Positions 39,737 through 48,193 of a DNA stretch of 64,000 bases are shown here, piece by piece; within the stretch, counting starts at the first letter, position 1; each line of letters opens with the position of its first letter. The DNA comes from Nitrospirota bacterium (lineage in GTDB: Bacteria > Nitrospirota > Thermodesulfovibrionia > Thermodesulfovibrionales > JdFR-88), in assembly GCA_014874185.1 (NCBI GenBank), contig JACWAF010000013.1:1-64000 (forward strand), read 5' to 3'. The translations under genes were made by a program, and so were the position numbers. The notes below the pieces were generated by a model. It was not told the DNA's origin, did not search any database, and worked only from the letters and a program-made list of their open reading frames with translations.

Positions 39737-40581
39737 GGCTTCCAAGGGTGATGATGGATACGGCCTGGAAAGAACGGCTGCACGGAAAGGGGATCGGGCT
39801 GGTGCCCACGATGGGCGCCCTGCACGAGGGGCATCTCTCCCTCATTCGCGCGGCGAGGGCCGAAAACGATATGGTTGTGGCCAGCATATTCGTGAACCCG
39901 ATGCAGTTCGCCCCGGGCGAGGACCTGGAGAAATATCCAAGGGACATGGCCGCCGACATGGAAAAACTGAAGGCCGCCGATGTGGATATCCTCTTTGCCC
40001 CGGAGGCCGCGTCGATGTACCCGAAGGATTTTTCAACCTCGGTGAGCGTGCGCGGGATATCGGGCAGGCTATGCGGGGCCTTCAGGCCGGGGCACTTTGA
40101 CGGCGTGGCCACAGTGGTTTTAAAGCTCTTCAACATAGTGCAGCCCGCGAGGGCATATTTCGGATTGAAGGACTATCAGCAGACGCTTGTGATAAGAAAA
40201 ATGGCGAAGGACCTGGACCTGTCTCTGGAGATTGTCCTCTGCCCTACCCAGAGGGAGGCGGACGGGCTTGCGATGAGCTCCAGAAACGCGTATCTTTCCG
40301 GTAGCGAGCGCGCCGCGGCCCCCGTGCTCTACAGGGCGCTCAGGGAGGGGGCGGCCGCAATCAGGGATGGCGAGAGGAAGACCGCCCCGGTAAGGGAAAA
40401 GATCCATTCCGTGCTCAGGTCAGAGCCGCTTGTAAACGGGATACAGTATGCCTCGGCCTACGATCCCGAATCTCTGGAAGAACCCGAAAAAATAAAAGGG
40501 AACTCCGTTCTCCTGGCCGCGGCCATAAGGATCGGGGCGTGTAGATTAATAGACAACCTGATTCTTAATGATTTAAAATAA
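39724..40581 (+). CDS. panC: pantothenate synthetase
   Basis: A 285-residue enzyme joining pantoate and beta-alanine with ATP. GTG start inside the ispG 3' end. Motifs: GLVPTMGALHEGHLSLIRAA near residue 25, SIFVNPMQFAPGEDLEKYPR near 53, GAFRPGHFDGVATVVLKLFN near 118, FGLKDYQQTLVIRKM near 143, and the KMSKS-like AMSSRNAYL near 183. Third gene of the mltG-ispG-panC unit; panB and panD are not in the window. Confidence 0.96.
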   Translation: METIRLPRVMMDTAWKERLHGKGIGLVPTMGALHEGHLSLIRAARAENDMVVASIFVNPMQFAPGEDLEKYPRDMAADMEKLKAADVDILFAPEAASMYPKDFSTSVSVRGISGRLCGAFRPGHFDGVATVVLKLFNIVQPARAYFGLKDYQQTLVIRKMAKDLDLSLEIVLCPTQREADGLAMSSRNAYLSGSERAAAPVLYRALREGAAAIRDGERKTAPVREKIHSVLRSEPLVNGIQYASAYDPESLEEPEKIKGNSVLLAAAIRIGACRLIDNLILNDLK

Positions 40582-40585
40582 AGTC

Positions 40586-40921
40586 ATGCTGAACAGGGTC
40601 TACATACAAATCCTTGATAACCCCACGCATTGGGCGCTGGAGACGGAGAAATTCGCCGAGCCCGTGCAGAACCAGATAATCACGGAAGAGCTTAAAAGCG
40701 ACCTAAATTACAACTATCCCTCCGTGGTCTCGGTGGAGTATATAGACCTCTTCAGCGACAGCGAAGAGAGTTTTCCCGAAATAAGAGACCTGCTTCAGCA
40801 AGGGCTGATAAACGCACCGGTTGTGGTCATAAACGGCGTGCCCAAGATCCACGGCGGCATCCCGGCCTCCCTCATCAAGACCGAGGTGGAGAAGATCATC
40901 TCCTCCGGGCCATTGCACTAG
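40586..40921 (+). CDS. conserved thioredoxin-fold-like protein without CxxC
   Basis: A 111-residue protein starting 4 bases after panC. The order beta (VYIQILD), helix, beta (VSVEYIDLFSD), helix (EIRDLLQQGLI), then NAPVVVINGVPKIHGGIPAS and helix (IKTEVEKIIS) looks like a thioredoxin fold with a cis-proline-like NAPVVVING, similar to YuzD/DUF1462-type proteins. It has no cysteine at all, so it is not a redox enzyme. Function unknown. Confidence 0.6.
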   Translation: MLNRVYIQILDNPTHWALETEKFAEPVQNQIITEELKSDLNYNYPSVVSVEYIDLFSDSEESFPEIRDLLQQGLINAPVVVINGVPKIHGGIPASLIKTEVEKIISSGPLH

Positions 40922-40925
40922 ACCA

Positions 40926-40962
40926 AAAAAGGGCGAAGAATTAAAAATCCTCCGCCCTTTTT
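40926..40962. terminator. bidirectional intrinsic terminator
   Basis: AAAAAGGGCG and CGCCCTTTTT form a 10-bp stem whose A and T ends supply a T tract on either strand, between convergent genes. Confidence 0.75.
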
Positions 40963-40978
40963 CTTAAATGGGAAATAA

Positions 40979-41677
40979 TTACTTTTTTACGCTCGCGTTC
41001 TCTACTATGGCCTGATATATATATCCCGCGCCGAAGTCCCTGTCCTTGTGCAGGGTGCCGCTTACGGTCACGACATCGCCAACCGAGGGCTGGCCCGACG
41101 TAGTGACCACCAGGTCGCCCCCAAGTGACGGGTCTGATGTGCCGTCCTGAATGTGCACCCAGTTCTTGTTCATAATCTGCATGGAGACCTTGACCACCTT
41201 GCCCCTTATTACGACGGGCTTGTTGTCCAGGACGGCCCTTTTTGCGAAGACCTCGGCCACAGTGTAGGCATTGGGCCCGGCTGCCTTCTGCACCCTGACG
41301 CCATTCTCCGTTTTTACCGCGCTGGCTCTGCTTGAGGACCCCTCGGCCATGCTGAATGCCTTGTTCGCGGGGGCCTTGTATCCCATCCCGGCCTGCATGA
41401 GTCCGCCCGAGAAGATTATCCTGCTGAACTTCCTGTGGAGGGTCTTGCTCTGGAAATTCACCATCTCGACGCCGGGCGCTACCGTTATCGTTCCGCCCTT
41501 CGCCACCTTTGCCTGAGGGATTGCAACCCATGCCTTTGCCTTGCCGTGCTGCAGGAGCAGGTAGGTATACCCTCCGCTGTTCATCGTCTCGATCACCTTT
41601 CCGGTAATCCCCTCCTGGGCCGCCGCAAAGCCGGCGAGGACGAAAATAAACGCCAACACCAGTGAGAATCTCTTCAT
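40979..41677 (-). CDS. secreted protein with OB-fold (nucleic-acid-binding type) domain
   Basis: A 232-residue protein with a cleavable signal peptide (LVLAFIFVLAGFAAAQ). The first part is a beta-rich segment GKVIETMNSGGYTYLLLQHG..AWVAIPQ, resembling the start of an OB-like domain. The second (about 135-230) is the OB pattern VAEVFAKRAVLDNKPVVIRG, KNWVHIQDGTSD and GDVVTVSGTLHKDRDFGAGY, as found in exported proteins of anaerobes annotated as nucleotide-binding. Function unknown. Confidence 0.7.
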   Translation of the reverse strand: MKRFSLVLAFIFVLAGFAAAQEGITGKVIETMNSGGYTYLLLQHGKAKAWVAIPQAKVAKGGTITVAPGVEMVNFQSKTLHRKFSRIIFSGGLMQAGMGYKAPANKAFSMAEGSSSRASAVKTENGVRVQKAAGPNAYTVAEVFAKRAVLDNKPVVIRGKVVKVSMQIMNKNWVHIQDGTSDPSLGGDLVVTTSGQPSVGDVVTVSGTLHKDRDFGAGYIYQAIVENASVKK

Positions 41678-41706
41678 GTAAACTCCTTTTGAGTATTTGA
41701 TCGCTC

Positions 41707-43581
41707 TTATCGCCCGGTTTTCAAAAGCCCTTCCACCGTGGGGAACTGTGAAATATCAGTATGCGGCAGGAACAGGGCGGACATGTACTCGTTCATGAAC
41801 CCATGCGACACGGAAAGCTCCATGTACGTCATCTTCGAGGCTATCTCTTCGGCCTCCTTCCTTAATTTGTCCGAAGCCAGGCAGAGATACGCGCCCGTTA
41901 TCGAGGTGTTGCCAAGAAATACGAACTTCTCGCGGGGCATGTCGGGCAGCATCCCAAGAATGATCGCCTTTTCTATATTCAGGTAATTGCCGAATCCGCC
42001 CGCTATATATACCCTCTCTATCACATCAAGCGTAAGCCCCACTTCCTTTAACAGCGTGGACACCCCGGCATAGATGGCGGCCTTGGCGCGGAGGATGTTT
42101 TCAATGTCCACCTCGGTAAGGGTTATCTCGCCGGAATTGGAGCGGGCCAGCACGTACTCAAGCCCCTCTTCGCCCTCCCGGAGGCTGGAAATCGAAAGCT
42201 CCCTGCGGAAGCTGCCTTTCATATCTATAACGCCGGTGAGGAACATCTCGCTTATGGCGTCTATCATGCCGGAACCGCATACGCCCCGGGCATGAGCGCC
42301 GTTTTCCCCGATTATCCCCACCTCGGGCTGGAACGTGGCGCGGTCTATCTTCACGGACTCTATCGCCCCTTCGGTGGCCCGCATCCCGTGCCGGATGCCG
42401 CTGCCCTCGAAGCACGGCCCGGCGGAGCATGCCGCTGTAATAAGCCACTCGTTGTTGCCCACCGCTATCTCGCCGTTCGTGCCGATGTCCATGAAAAGGG
42501 CTATCTCCTCCCTCCGGTGCATCCGTGAGGCAAGCACGCCGGCAACGATGTCGCCGCCCACGTAACTGGCAACGGAGGGCACAGTGTAAACCGCCCCTTC
42601 CGGGTCCATGCGGAGCCTGGCCTCATTGCCTTTAAGAAGCGGAAACCGGGTGACTGCGGGCGCGTAGGGCTCTTCCCTTATCGAGGCCGGGTCTATGCCC
42701 CAAAATAGGTGGCCCATGGTGGTGTTGCCGCTGAGGACGGCAAGCTCTATGTCCTCAGCCGCTATCCCGTGCCTTCCCGTAAGAGCGGAGACAAGCCCGT
42801 TTATGTCTTCGCGCACGGCCGCGCGCAACTCGCCAAGGCCGCCCATCTCCGTGGCGTACACTATCCTGGTTATCACGTCGTCGCCATGCCGCATCTGCGA
42901 GTTATACGTAAGCCCCACGTCAATAAGCTTCCCGTCCCGCAGGTCGATGAGATAGACCACCACCGTCGTGGTGCCGATATCCACCGCCAGCCCGAACAAT
43001 GCCTTTTTTTCCGCCGCTTTGATAGAGACCGCCCGGCCTTCGGCATATCTGAAGAGGACATCCCAGTTCGCATCCCGCAGATTTTTCCCAAGCTTTGTAA
43101 GGAAATCGTGCGAGTACCTGGGCCCTTCTATCCCTTTCCCGGCAAGCTCCCTATTTAGTCTTTCAAGATCGCTTATGTTGTCATCCATCGTTGGGGCTGG
43201 CAGCGTGAGCGCGGCTTCCTTAAGCATCGGGCTGACACCCGCGCCCATCTCGGATAGCAGGGAAAGCAGGTCTTCGGCCCTGGAGACCGCTATCTTCTCG
43301 CCTATTACAAGCCTTGAGGTCTCCGGTATCTCTATCGCGATATCGCCTGAGGGATACGTCTGGCAGGCGAGCGAGATATTATGCTTCCGCTCGTCCTCCA
43401 TAAGCTTCCCATGCCCTTTTATATCAGGCGATCCATCGAGAATTTTAATTTTGCATTTGCCGCAGGTGCCTTTTCCGCCGCAGGAGGCGACCAGATATAT
43501 CTCAGCCGCTTTCAGGGAATCAAGGACGCTGCGGCCAGGAAGGGCCTCTATCTCGGCGCCGCTTGAAAGCCTGAGCTTCAT
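41707..43581 (-). CDS. RACo-like ATP-dependent reductive activator of corrinoid proteins (2Fe-2S plus ASKHA)
   Basis: 624 residues from [14 protein letters not shown]; the longer frame to 43668 runs into purQ. N-terminal 2Fe-2S ferredoxin CGGKGTCGKCKIKI..CQTYPSGD (cysteines near 36, 41, 44, 75), a linker, then the DUF4445 ATPase: AVDIGTTTVVVYLIDL near 200, LSGNTTMGHLFWGID near 290, MDIGTNGEIAVGN and ACSAGPCFEGSGIRHGM, GVCGSGMID and YIAGGFGNYLNIE. Such proteins re-reduce inactive Co(II) corrinoid centres in methyltransferase systems. The start overlaps the purQ stop (TGATG). Confidence 0.87.
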   Translation of the reverse strand: MKLRLSSGAEIEALPGRSVLDSLKAAEIYLVASCGGKGTCGKCKIKILDGSPDIKGHGKLMEDERKHNISLACQTYPSGDIAIEIPETSRLVIGEKIAVSRAEDLLSLLSEMGAGVSPMLKEAALTLPAPTMDDNISDLERLNRELAGKGIEGPRYSHDFLTKLGKNLRDANWDVLFRYAEGRAVSIKAAEKKALFGLAVDIGTTTVVVYLIDLRDGKLIDVGLTYNSQMRHGDDVITRIVYATEMGGLGELRAAVREDINGLVSALTGRHGIAAEDIELAVLSGNTTMGHLFWGIDPASIREEPYAPAVTRFPLLKGNEARLRMDPEGAVYTVPSVASYVGGDIVAGVLASRMHRREEIALFMDIGTNGEIAVGNNEWLITAACSAGPCFEGSGIRHGMRATEGAIESVKIDRATFQPEVGIIGENGAHARGVCGSGMIDAISEMFLTGVIDMKGSFRRELSISSLREGEEGLEYVLARSNSGEITLTEVDIENILRAKAAIYAGVSTLLKEVGLTLDVIERVYIAGGFGNYLNIEKAIILGMLPDMPREKFVFLGNTSITGAYLCLASDKLRKEAEEIASKMTYMELSVSHGFMNEYMSALFLPHTDISQFPTVEGLLKTGR

Positions 43582-44285
43582 CAGGCGACTTTGGCCTTTT
43601 TGAGGTGATTTAAAATGGATTCGAAGATGCGCCTTCCGTCCGCGTTTCCAAGCACTTCCTCCGCGCACCTTTCGGGATGGGGCATCATGCCCAGGACGTT
43701 GCCCTCCTTATTGATTATCCCGGCTATGTTCATCACGGAGCCGTTAGGGTTAGCCTCATCCGTTATCGCGCCTTCCCTATCGCAATACCTGAAGACAATC
43801 TGCTTATTCTTTTTCAGACCCTCCAGGCCTTCCGCATCTATAAAATAATTCCCCTCGGCATGGGCGATGGGAACTTTTATCACCTCGCCCACGGCCAGCG
43901 AGTTCGTGAACGGGGTGTCCGCGTTCTCCACCTCAAGATGCACGTCCTTGCAGATGAACTTCAGCCCCCTGTTCCTGAGCATCGCGCCCGGCAGAAGCCC
44001 CGCCTCCAATAAAATCTGGAACCCGTTGCAGATGCCTATCACAAGCCCGCCATCCTTCGCGAATTTTTCTACCGCTCGCATAACAGGTGAAAATCTCGCA
44101 ATGGCCCCCGTGCGCAGATAATCCCCATAAGAGAACCCGCCGGGCAACACCGCCACCCGTAGCCCCTCCGGCAGCTTCTCCTCCTTGTGCCAGATGAACC
44201 GCACAGGCTGGCCCAGCACATGCTTTATCACGTGATAGCAGTCGTGGTCGCAATTGCTCCCCGGAAAAACTACAACACCAAACAT
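43581..44285 (-). CDS. purQ: phosphoribosylformylglycinamidine synthase glutaminase subunit
   Basis: About 234 residues from [15 protein letters not shown]; a start 9 codons upstream lies next to the repeat and is less likely. It hydrolyses glutamine for FGAM synthesis (with PurL and PurS). [12 protein letters not shown] near residue 9, [20 protein letters not shown] near 48, the nucleophile [13 protein letters not shown] near 79, and the HPERC catalytic pair [11 protein letters not shown] near 205. The 3' end overlaps the RACo-like gene. Confidence 0.95.
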   Translation of the reverse strand: MFGVVVFPGSNCDHDCYHVIKHVLGQPVRFIWHKEEKLPEGLRVAVLPGGFSYGDYLRTGAIARFSPVMRAVEKFAKDGGLVIGICNGFQILLEAGLLPGAMLRNRGLKFICKDVHLEVENADTPFTNSLAVGEVIKVPIAHAEGNYFIDAEGLEGLKKNKQIVFRYCDREGAITDEANPNGSVMNIAGIINKEGNVLGMMPHPERCAEEVLGNADGRRIFESILNHLKKAKVA

Positions 44286-44318
44286 TAAACCTCCGTTGGG
44301 GCGCTGCCCCAAACCCCG

Positions 44319-44464
44319 GCCACTTTCTTTGTAAAGAAAGTGGCCAAAGAAACTTTTACCCCAAAGCCCGTATTCAATGTTTTTTTTGCGGGGCTTTGCC
44401 CCGCAAAAAAGCCAAAAATTTTTTCTTTTGCTCCACTTTTCTTTTTTACAAAAAAGAAAAGTGG
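44319..44464. repeat. hairpin-ended dispersed repeat, copy B
   Basis: GGCCACTTTCTTTGTAAAG-AAAGTGGCC, a CCAAAGAAACTTTTA segment, the hairpin GCGGGGCTTTGCCCCGC, then TTTTTTCTTTTGCTCCAC and the right palindrome CCACTTTTCTTTTTTAC with AAAAAAGAAAAGTGG. A GTATTCAATG motif at 44368-44377 recalls the ATACGGGG repeats. Confidence 0.75.
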
Positions 44465-44510
44465 AATAGAGCCTTTAGCCTTTCTATTTTAATTTATCCG
44501 GAGTGGTTTT

Positions 44511-45764
44511 TTAAAGCTTGGTTATCTTGAGGCGTTCTATCTTCTTGCCTTCCATTTCGAGGACAAGGAAGCGGAGGTTCTGGAACCGGACCTGCTCGCC
44601 CACTTTGGGGAGCCTTCCGAAGAGGCCGAAGACGAAACCTCCTATGGTGTGGAAGTCCGTTTCGGGGAGTTCCGCGCCCACAAGCTCGTTCACCTCGGCC
44701 ACGTCCGTCTGGCCGGAGACTATGAACGTCCTTTCGTCTATTATCTCCACCTCGCGTTCGGCCTCGAACTCCTCGAACTCGTCCTGCAGGCCGCCCACGA
44801 TCTCCTCCATGATGTCCTCGAACGTGATCAGGCCGTCCGTGCCGCCGTACTCGTCTATGATTATGGCAATCTGGAATTTCTTCTTCTGCATTTCATCAAG
44901 AAGCTCGCTCACCATTTTGTTCTCTGGCACGAAGTAGGGCTCGCGCATGATCTCCCGGACGGTGCTTTCCTCTTTTATAAGCCCCTCGGCAAGCTTGATG
45001 AGGATGTCTTTTACGTAAAGGACGCCCACGATATCGTCCACGGTTTCCTGGATTACCGGGTAGCGGGAGTAGCCTTCTTCCTTCACCAGGGCCATCGCCT
45101 CGGCTATTGTGGCGTCCCCGGTGATGGAGACTATCTCCGTGCGGGGCACCATCACCTCGCTGACCATCTTGTCCCCAAACTCGAACACCCTGTGCAGGAG
45201 TTCCTTTTCCTCCTCCTCGATGGCCCCGGCCTCCTCGCCTATGGTGATCATGGCCTTTATCTCGTCCACGGTCATGTAGGCCGGAAGGGGCTCGCGCTTC
45301 AGGCCGAAGAGGCGCACGAAGCGGCTGAAGAACCATACAAGGGGAGAGATCACTTTCATGTACACCTGCATCGGCCTGGCAAGTGAGAGGGCGAACCTGT
45401 CCGAATACATGACCGCGAGGGTCTTCGGGATCAGCTCCGCGAAGATGACTATCAGGAAAGTGAGCAGGATTGTAGCTATGATAACGCCATCACTGCCGAA
45501 GACGGAGATGGACAGCTCGGTCCCCAATGAGGTCAAAAGGATGGTAAAGAGGGTGGTCGAAACCACGACGGCGCTGAAGAACTTGTCATGCTCCTCTAGG
45601 ATTTTTTTCAGGATCATGGCCTTCCTGTCCCCGCGCTCTATAAGGCCCCGTATCTTATACCGGTTTACGGATATGAACGAGGCCTCGGAGATCGAAAGGA
45701 GCCCCAGCATCAGGAAGGAGAATATTATGAGAAAGATGCTCAGTAGACTGGGAGGTTCCATCAA
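44511..45764 (-). CDS. CNNM/CorC-family membrane transporter (hemolysin-like)
   Basis: A 417-residue protein. The DUF21/CNNM membrane domain (1-190) has SEASFISVNRYKIRGL and AELIPKTLAVMYSDRFALSL, then a CBS pair (VMVPRTEIVSITGDATIAEA, YSRYPVIQETVDDIVGVLYV; 200-330), then the CorC_HlyC domain (IIDEYGGTDGLITFEDIMEE; QTDVAEVNELVG). These proteins are thought to export divalent cations such as magnesium. Its start overlaps the isocitrate dehydrogenase stop by 4 bases. Confidence 0.92.
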   Translation of the reverse strand: MMEPPSLLSIFLIIFSFLMLGLLSISEASFISVNRYKIRGLIERGDRKAMILKKILEEHDKFFSAVVVSTTLFTILLTSLGTELSISVFGSDGVIIATILLTFLIVIFAELIPKTLAVMYSDRFALSLARPMQVYMKVISPLVWFFSRFVRLFGLKREPLPAYMTVDEIKAMITIGEEAGAIEEEEKELLHRVFEFGDKMVSEVMVPRTEIVSITGDATIAEAMALVKEEGYSRYPVIQETVDDIVGVLYVKDILIKLAEGLIKEESTVREIMREPYFVPENKMVSELLDEMQKKKFQIAIIIDEYGGTDGLITFEDIMEEIVGGLQDEFEEFEAEREVEIIDERTFIVSGQTDVAEVNELVGAELPETDFHTIGGFVFGLFGRLPKVGEQVRFQNLRFLVLEMEGKKIERLKITKL

Positions 45765-46846
45765 ATGGTTTTGTACTTCTCTATCACCGCTTCGGCAACC
45801 CGCGTGGTGGAAGCGGCGGAGGGATCGTCTGGATATTGCTTCATATCATATGTTACCGCACTACCCTCCTCTATGACAAGCGCAATGGCCTTCTGAAGCC
45901 TGCCCGCGGCTGCATGCTCGCCCAGGTGGCGGAGCATCATCACCCCTGAGAGCATCATGGCGAAGGGGTTCATCTTGTTCAGGCCCTTGTATTTTGGCGC
46001 GCTGCCGTGTGTGGGCTCGAAGACCGCGTACTCGTCCCCGATATTGGCGCCGGGGGCAAGCCCCAGGCCGCCTATCAGCCCCGCGCACAGGTCCGAGATG
46101 ATGTCGCCGTAGAGGTTCGGGAGGACCAGCACATCATAAAGCTCCGGCTTCTGCACAAGCTGCATGCACATGTTGTCTATTATCCTGTCCTCGAACTCGA
46201 TATCCGGGTAGCGGGAAGCCACCTCGCGCGAGACCTCCAGGAACAGGCCGTCCGAGTGCTTCATGATATTTGCCTTGTGGACGGAAGTGACCTTCCTGCG
46301 GTTGTTCTTCCTCGCGTACTCGAAGGCGAACCGCACTATGCGCTCCGTCCCGAAGACGCTTATCGGCTTAATGCTTATTCCGGAGTCCTCGCGGATTTTT
46401 TTGCCGGAGAGGGCCGAAATCTCGCTGATTATCTTCTTGGCCTCGTCCGTGCCCTTCTGGAACTCAATGCCCGCGTAGAGGTCTTCGGTATTTTCTCTTA
46501 CGATCACGATATCTATGTTTTCATACCTGCTCCTGGCGCCCTTGAAGCTCACGCACGGGCGCAGGCAGGCATAGAGGTCCAAGGCCTGCCGAAGGGCCAC
46601 GTTCACGCTGCGGAAGCCCTTCCCGACGGGGGTGGTCACGGGGCCTTTGATGGCGATTTTATTGCGCTTTATGGACTCTGTTACCCTGTCCGGAAGCGGG
46701 GTGCCCTCCTTCTCGCAGACGTCCTCCCCGGCGTCCTGGAACTCCCATTCAAAGGGTATTCCGGTCGCCTCAAGCACCATCTGTGTCGCGGCCGATATCT
46801 CCGGCCCCACCCCGTCGCCCTTTATGAAGGTTATTTTATAGCTCAT
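45761..46846 (-). CDS. NAD-type isocitrate dehydrogenase (isocitrate/isopropylmalate family)
   Basis: A 361-residue decarboxylating dehydrogenase. ITFIKGDGVGPEISAA at the start, SVNVALRQALDLYACLRP near 92, the substrate motif VIVRENTEDLYAGIEF near 116 (the form seen in isocitrate and homoisocitrate enzymes, not the LeuB form), VTSVHKANIMKHSDGLFLEV near 190 and NLYGDIISDLCAGLIGG near 243, GSAPKYKGLNKMNPFAMML. The short mitochondrial-like length suits an NAD-dependent enzyme. It overlaps the preceding homocitrate-synthase-like gene, which hints at a citrate to 2-oxoglutarate branch. Confidence 0.85.
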   Translation of the reverse strand: MSYKITFIKGDGVGPEISAATQMVLEATGIPFEWEFQDAGEDVCEKEGTPLPDRVTESIKRNKIAIKGPVTTPVGKGFRSVNVALRQALDLYACLRPCVSFKGARSRYENIDIVIVRENTEDLYAGIEFQKGTDEAKKIISEISALSGKKIREDSGISIKPISVFGTERIVRFAFEYARKNNRRKVTSVHKANIMKHSDGLFLEVSREVASRYPDIEFEDRIIDNMCMQLVQKPELYDVLVLPNLYGDIISDLCAGLIGGLGLAPGANIGDEYAVFEPTHGSAPKYKGLNKMNPFAMMLSGVMMLRHLGEHAAAGRLQKAIALVIEEGSAVTYDMKQYPDDPSAASTTRVAEAVIEKYKTI

Positions 46847-48081
46847 GCGCTGACCGTGAGTACCTTTCTGGTTATTTCAGGATAGCTGGCAATAAACCGC
46901 AGCTCGTCATCCGTAAGGGGTTTCTGCGTATGCAGGTTCGAGTACTGGACCAGCTCCAGCACGTTCCTTGCCTCCACATCGTCCTTGAACTGCACGCCCA
47001 GTTTGTCATAGACATGCCTGAAGCCTTTTATCCCGCCGTAAGCCCCGGTGGTTATCACGCGGCCCGTCTCGTGCAGTTCGGGTTCGCCGCGGCCCACGTC
47101 CTCGGGGTCGTAAAGCTCGTAATTGCGCCTGTTCTTGAGGGCCCCGTCCGCGTGGATGCCGGACTCGTGGGCGAAGGCGTTCGCGCCCACGCCGGGCTGG
47201 TTTATGGGTATCGGCAGCCCGAACGCGTAAGAGGCGTATTTGGCTATCCGCCAGGCCATCTTCAGGTTTATGTGCTCGTCCAGGTGGACCTTGTCCTTAA
47301 GCACCTTCGAGTAATTCAGGGCCAGTATGGTGGAGACCAGGTCGCAGTTGCCGCACCTCTCGCCGTAGCCGTTGATGGTGGTGTTTATGTAGCTGTCCAC
47401 ACCGGCGTCTATCGCGGCCTTCGCCCCGGCCACGGACACGGCCTCGGCCATGCCAAGGTCATTATGGCAGTGCATCTCGATGGGGAAGTTAGTGGCTATG
47501 GCAAGGGCCTTTATCCTGTCATAGCTGGTTATCGGGTCGTCAGCGCCCAGTGTGTCGCAATAGCGGAACCTGTCGGCCCCGGCCGCCTTCCCGGCCTCTA
47601 TGAACTCCACCAGTTTTCCTATCTCCGTCCTGGAGGCGTCCTCGCCGTTCACGCCCACGGTCTCCGCGCCGCAGCTCTTTGCAAGCCTTACAGCCTTTTC
47701 CAGGGATTTCAGGATGTAATTCCAGTCTATGCGGCCCTGGAACTTGCCGGCCAGCATTATGTCCGAGGTGGACATGGATACGTTTAAATGCTTCAGGTCG
47801 GGGCAGTTTTTGAAGGTCTTTTCGATGTCTTCGGGGATTGCCCGGCACCAGCCCTCCAGGTGGATGCGCTTTATCACGCCCATCCCGGCCAGCTCCAGGT
47901 TGGCGTTTATGTAATTTACCTCGTGCTTCAGGGTGGGGAAGCCTATCTCGCTCTGGAAGACGCCCATCTCGTCCAGATAGATGTTGAGCATCGTCTTGGC
48001 GAGCTTGGGCAGAAGTATTCTCGAGGTCTGCACCCCGTCCCTGTTTGTGACATCGATCAGGTAAACCTTGCTTTCCGCCAT
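46843..48081 (-). CDS. homocitrate-synthase-like (DRE-TIM) enzyme, possibly Re-citrate synthase
   Basis: A 412-residue enzyme of the homocitrate/isopropylmalate synthase family, which joins acetyl-CoA to a 2-oxo acid. It starts VYLIDVTNRDGVQTSRILLP, so the DRE metal motif is present as N-R-D. GVNGEDASRTE near 145 and the metal pair FPIEMHCHNDLGMAEAV near 200 with ERCGNCDLVSTILAL, then GANAFAHESGIHADGALKN near 295. It has no leucine-regulatory domain. The coupled isocitrate dehydrogenase suggests oxaloacetate as the acceptor and citrate as the product; homocitrate cannot be excluded. Confidence 0.75.
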   Translation of the reverse strand: MAESKVYLIDVTNRDGVQTSRILLPKLAKTMLNIYLDEMGVFQSEIGFPTLKHEVNYINANLELAGMGVIKRIHLEGWCRAIPEDIEKTFKNCPDLKHLNVSMSTSDIMLAGKFQGRIDWNYILKSLEKAVRLAKSCGAETVGVNGEDASRTEIGKLVEFIEAGKAAGADRFRYCDTLGADDPITSYDRIKALAIATNFPIEMHCHNDLGMAEAVSVAGAKAAIDAGVDSYINTTINGYGERCGNCDLVSTILALNYSKVLKDKVHLDEHINLKMAWRIAKYASYAFGLPIPINQPGVGANAFAHESGIHADGALKNRRNYELYDPEDVGRGEPELHETGRVITTGAYGGIKGFRHVYDKLGVQFKDDVEARNVLELVQYSNLHTQKPLTDDELRFIASYPEITRKVLTVSA

Positions 48082-48193
48082 CTTTGCACCTCTAAATCTA
48101 TTTTTACGGAAAATTCAGTAACCTATATTATTAATCAAAGTACATGATAATTTCAATTTCCGGAATATGCTAAAATCCCTCACTGGCTGAAAA

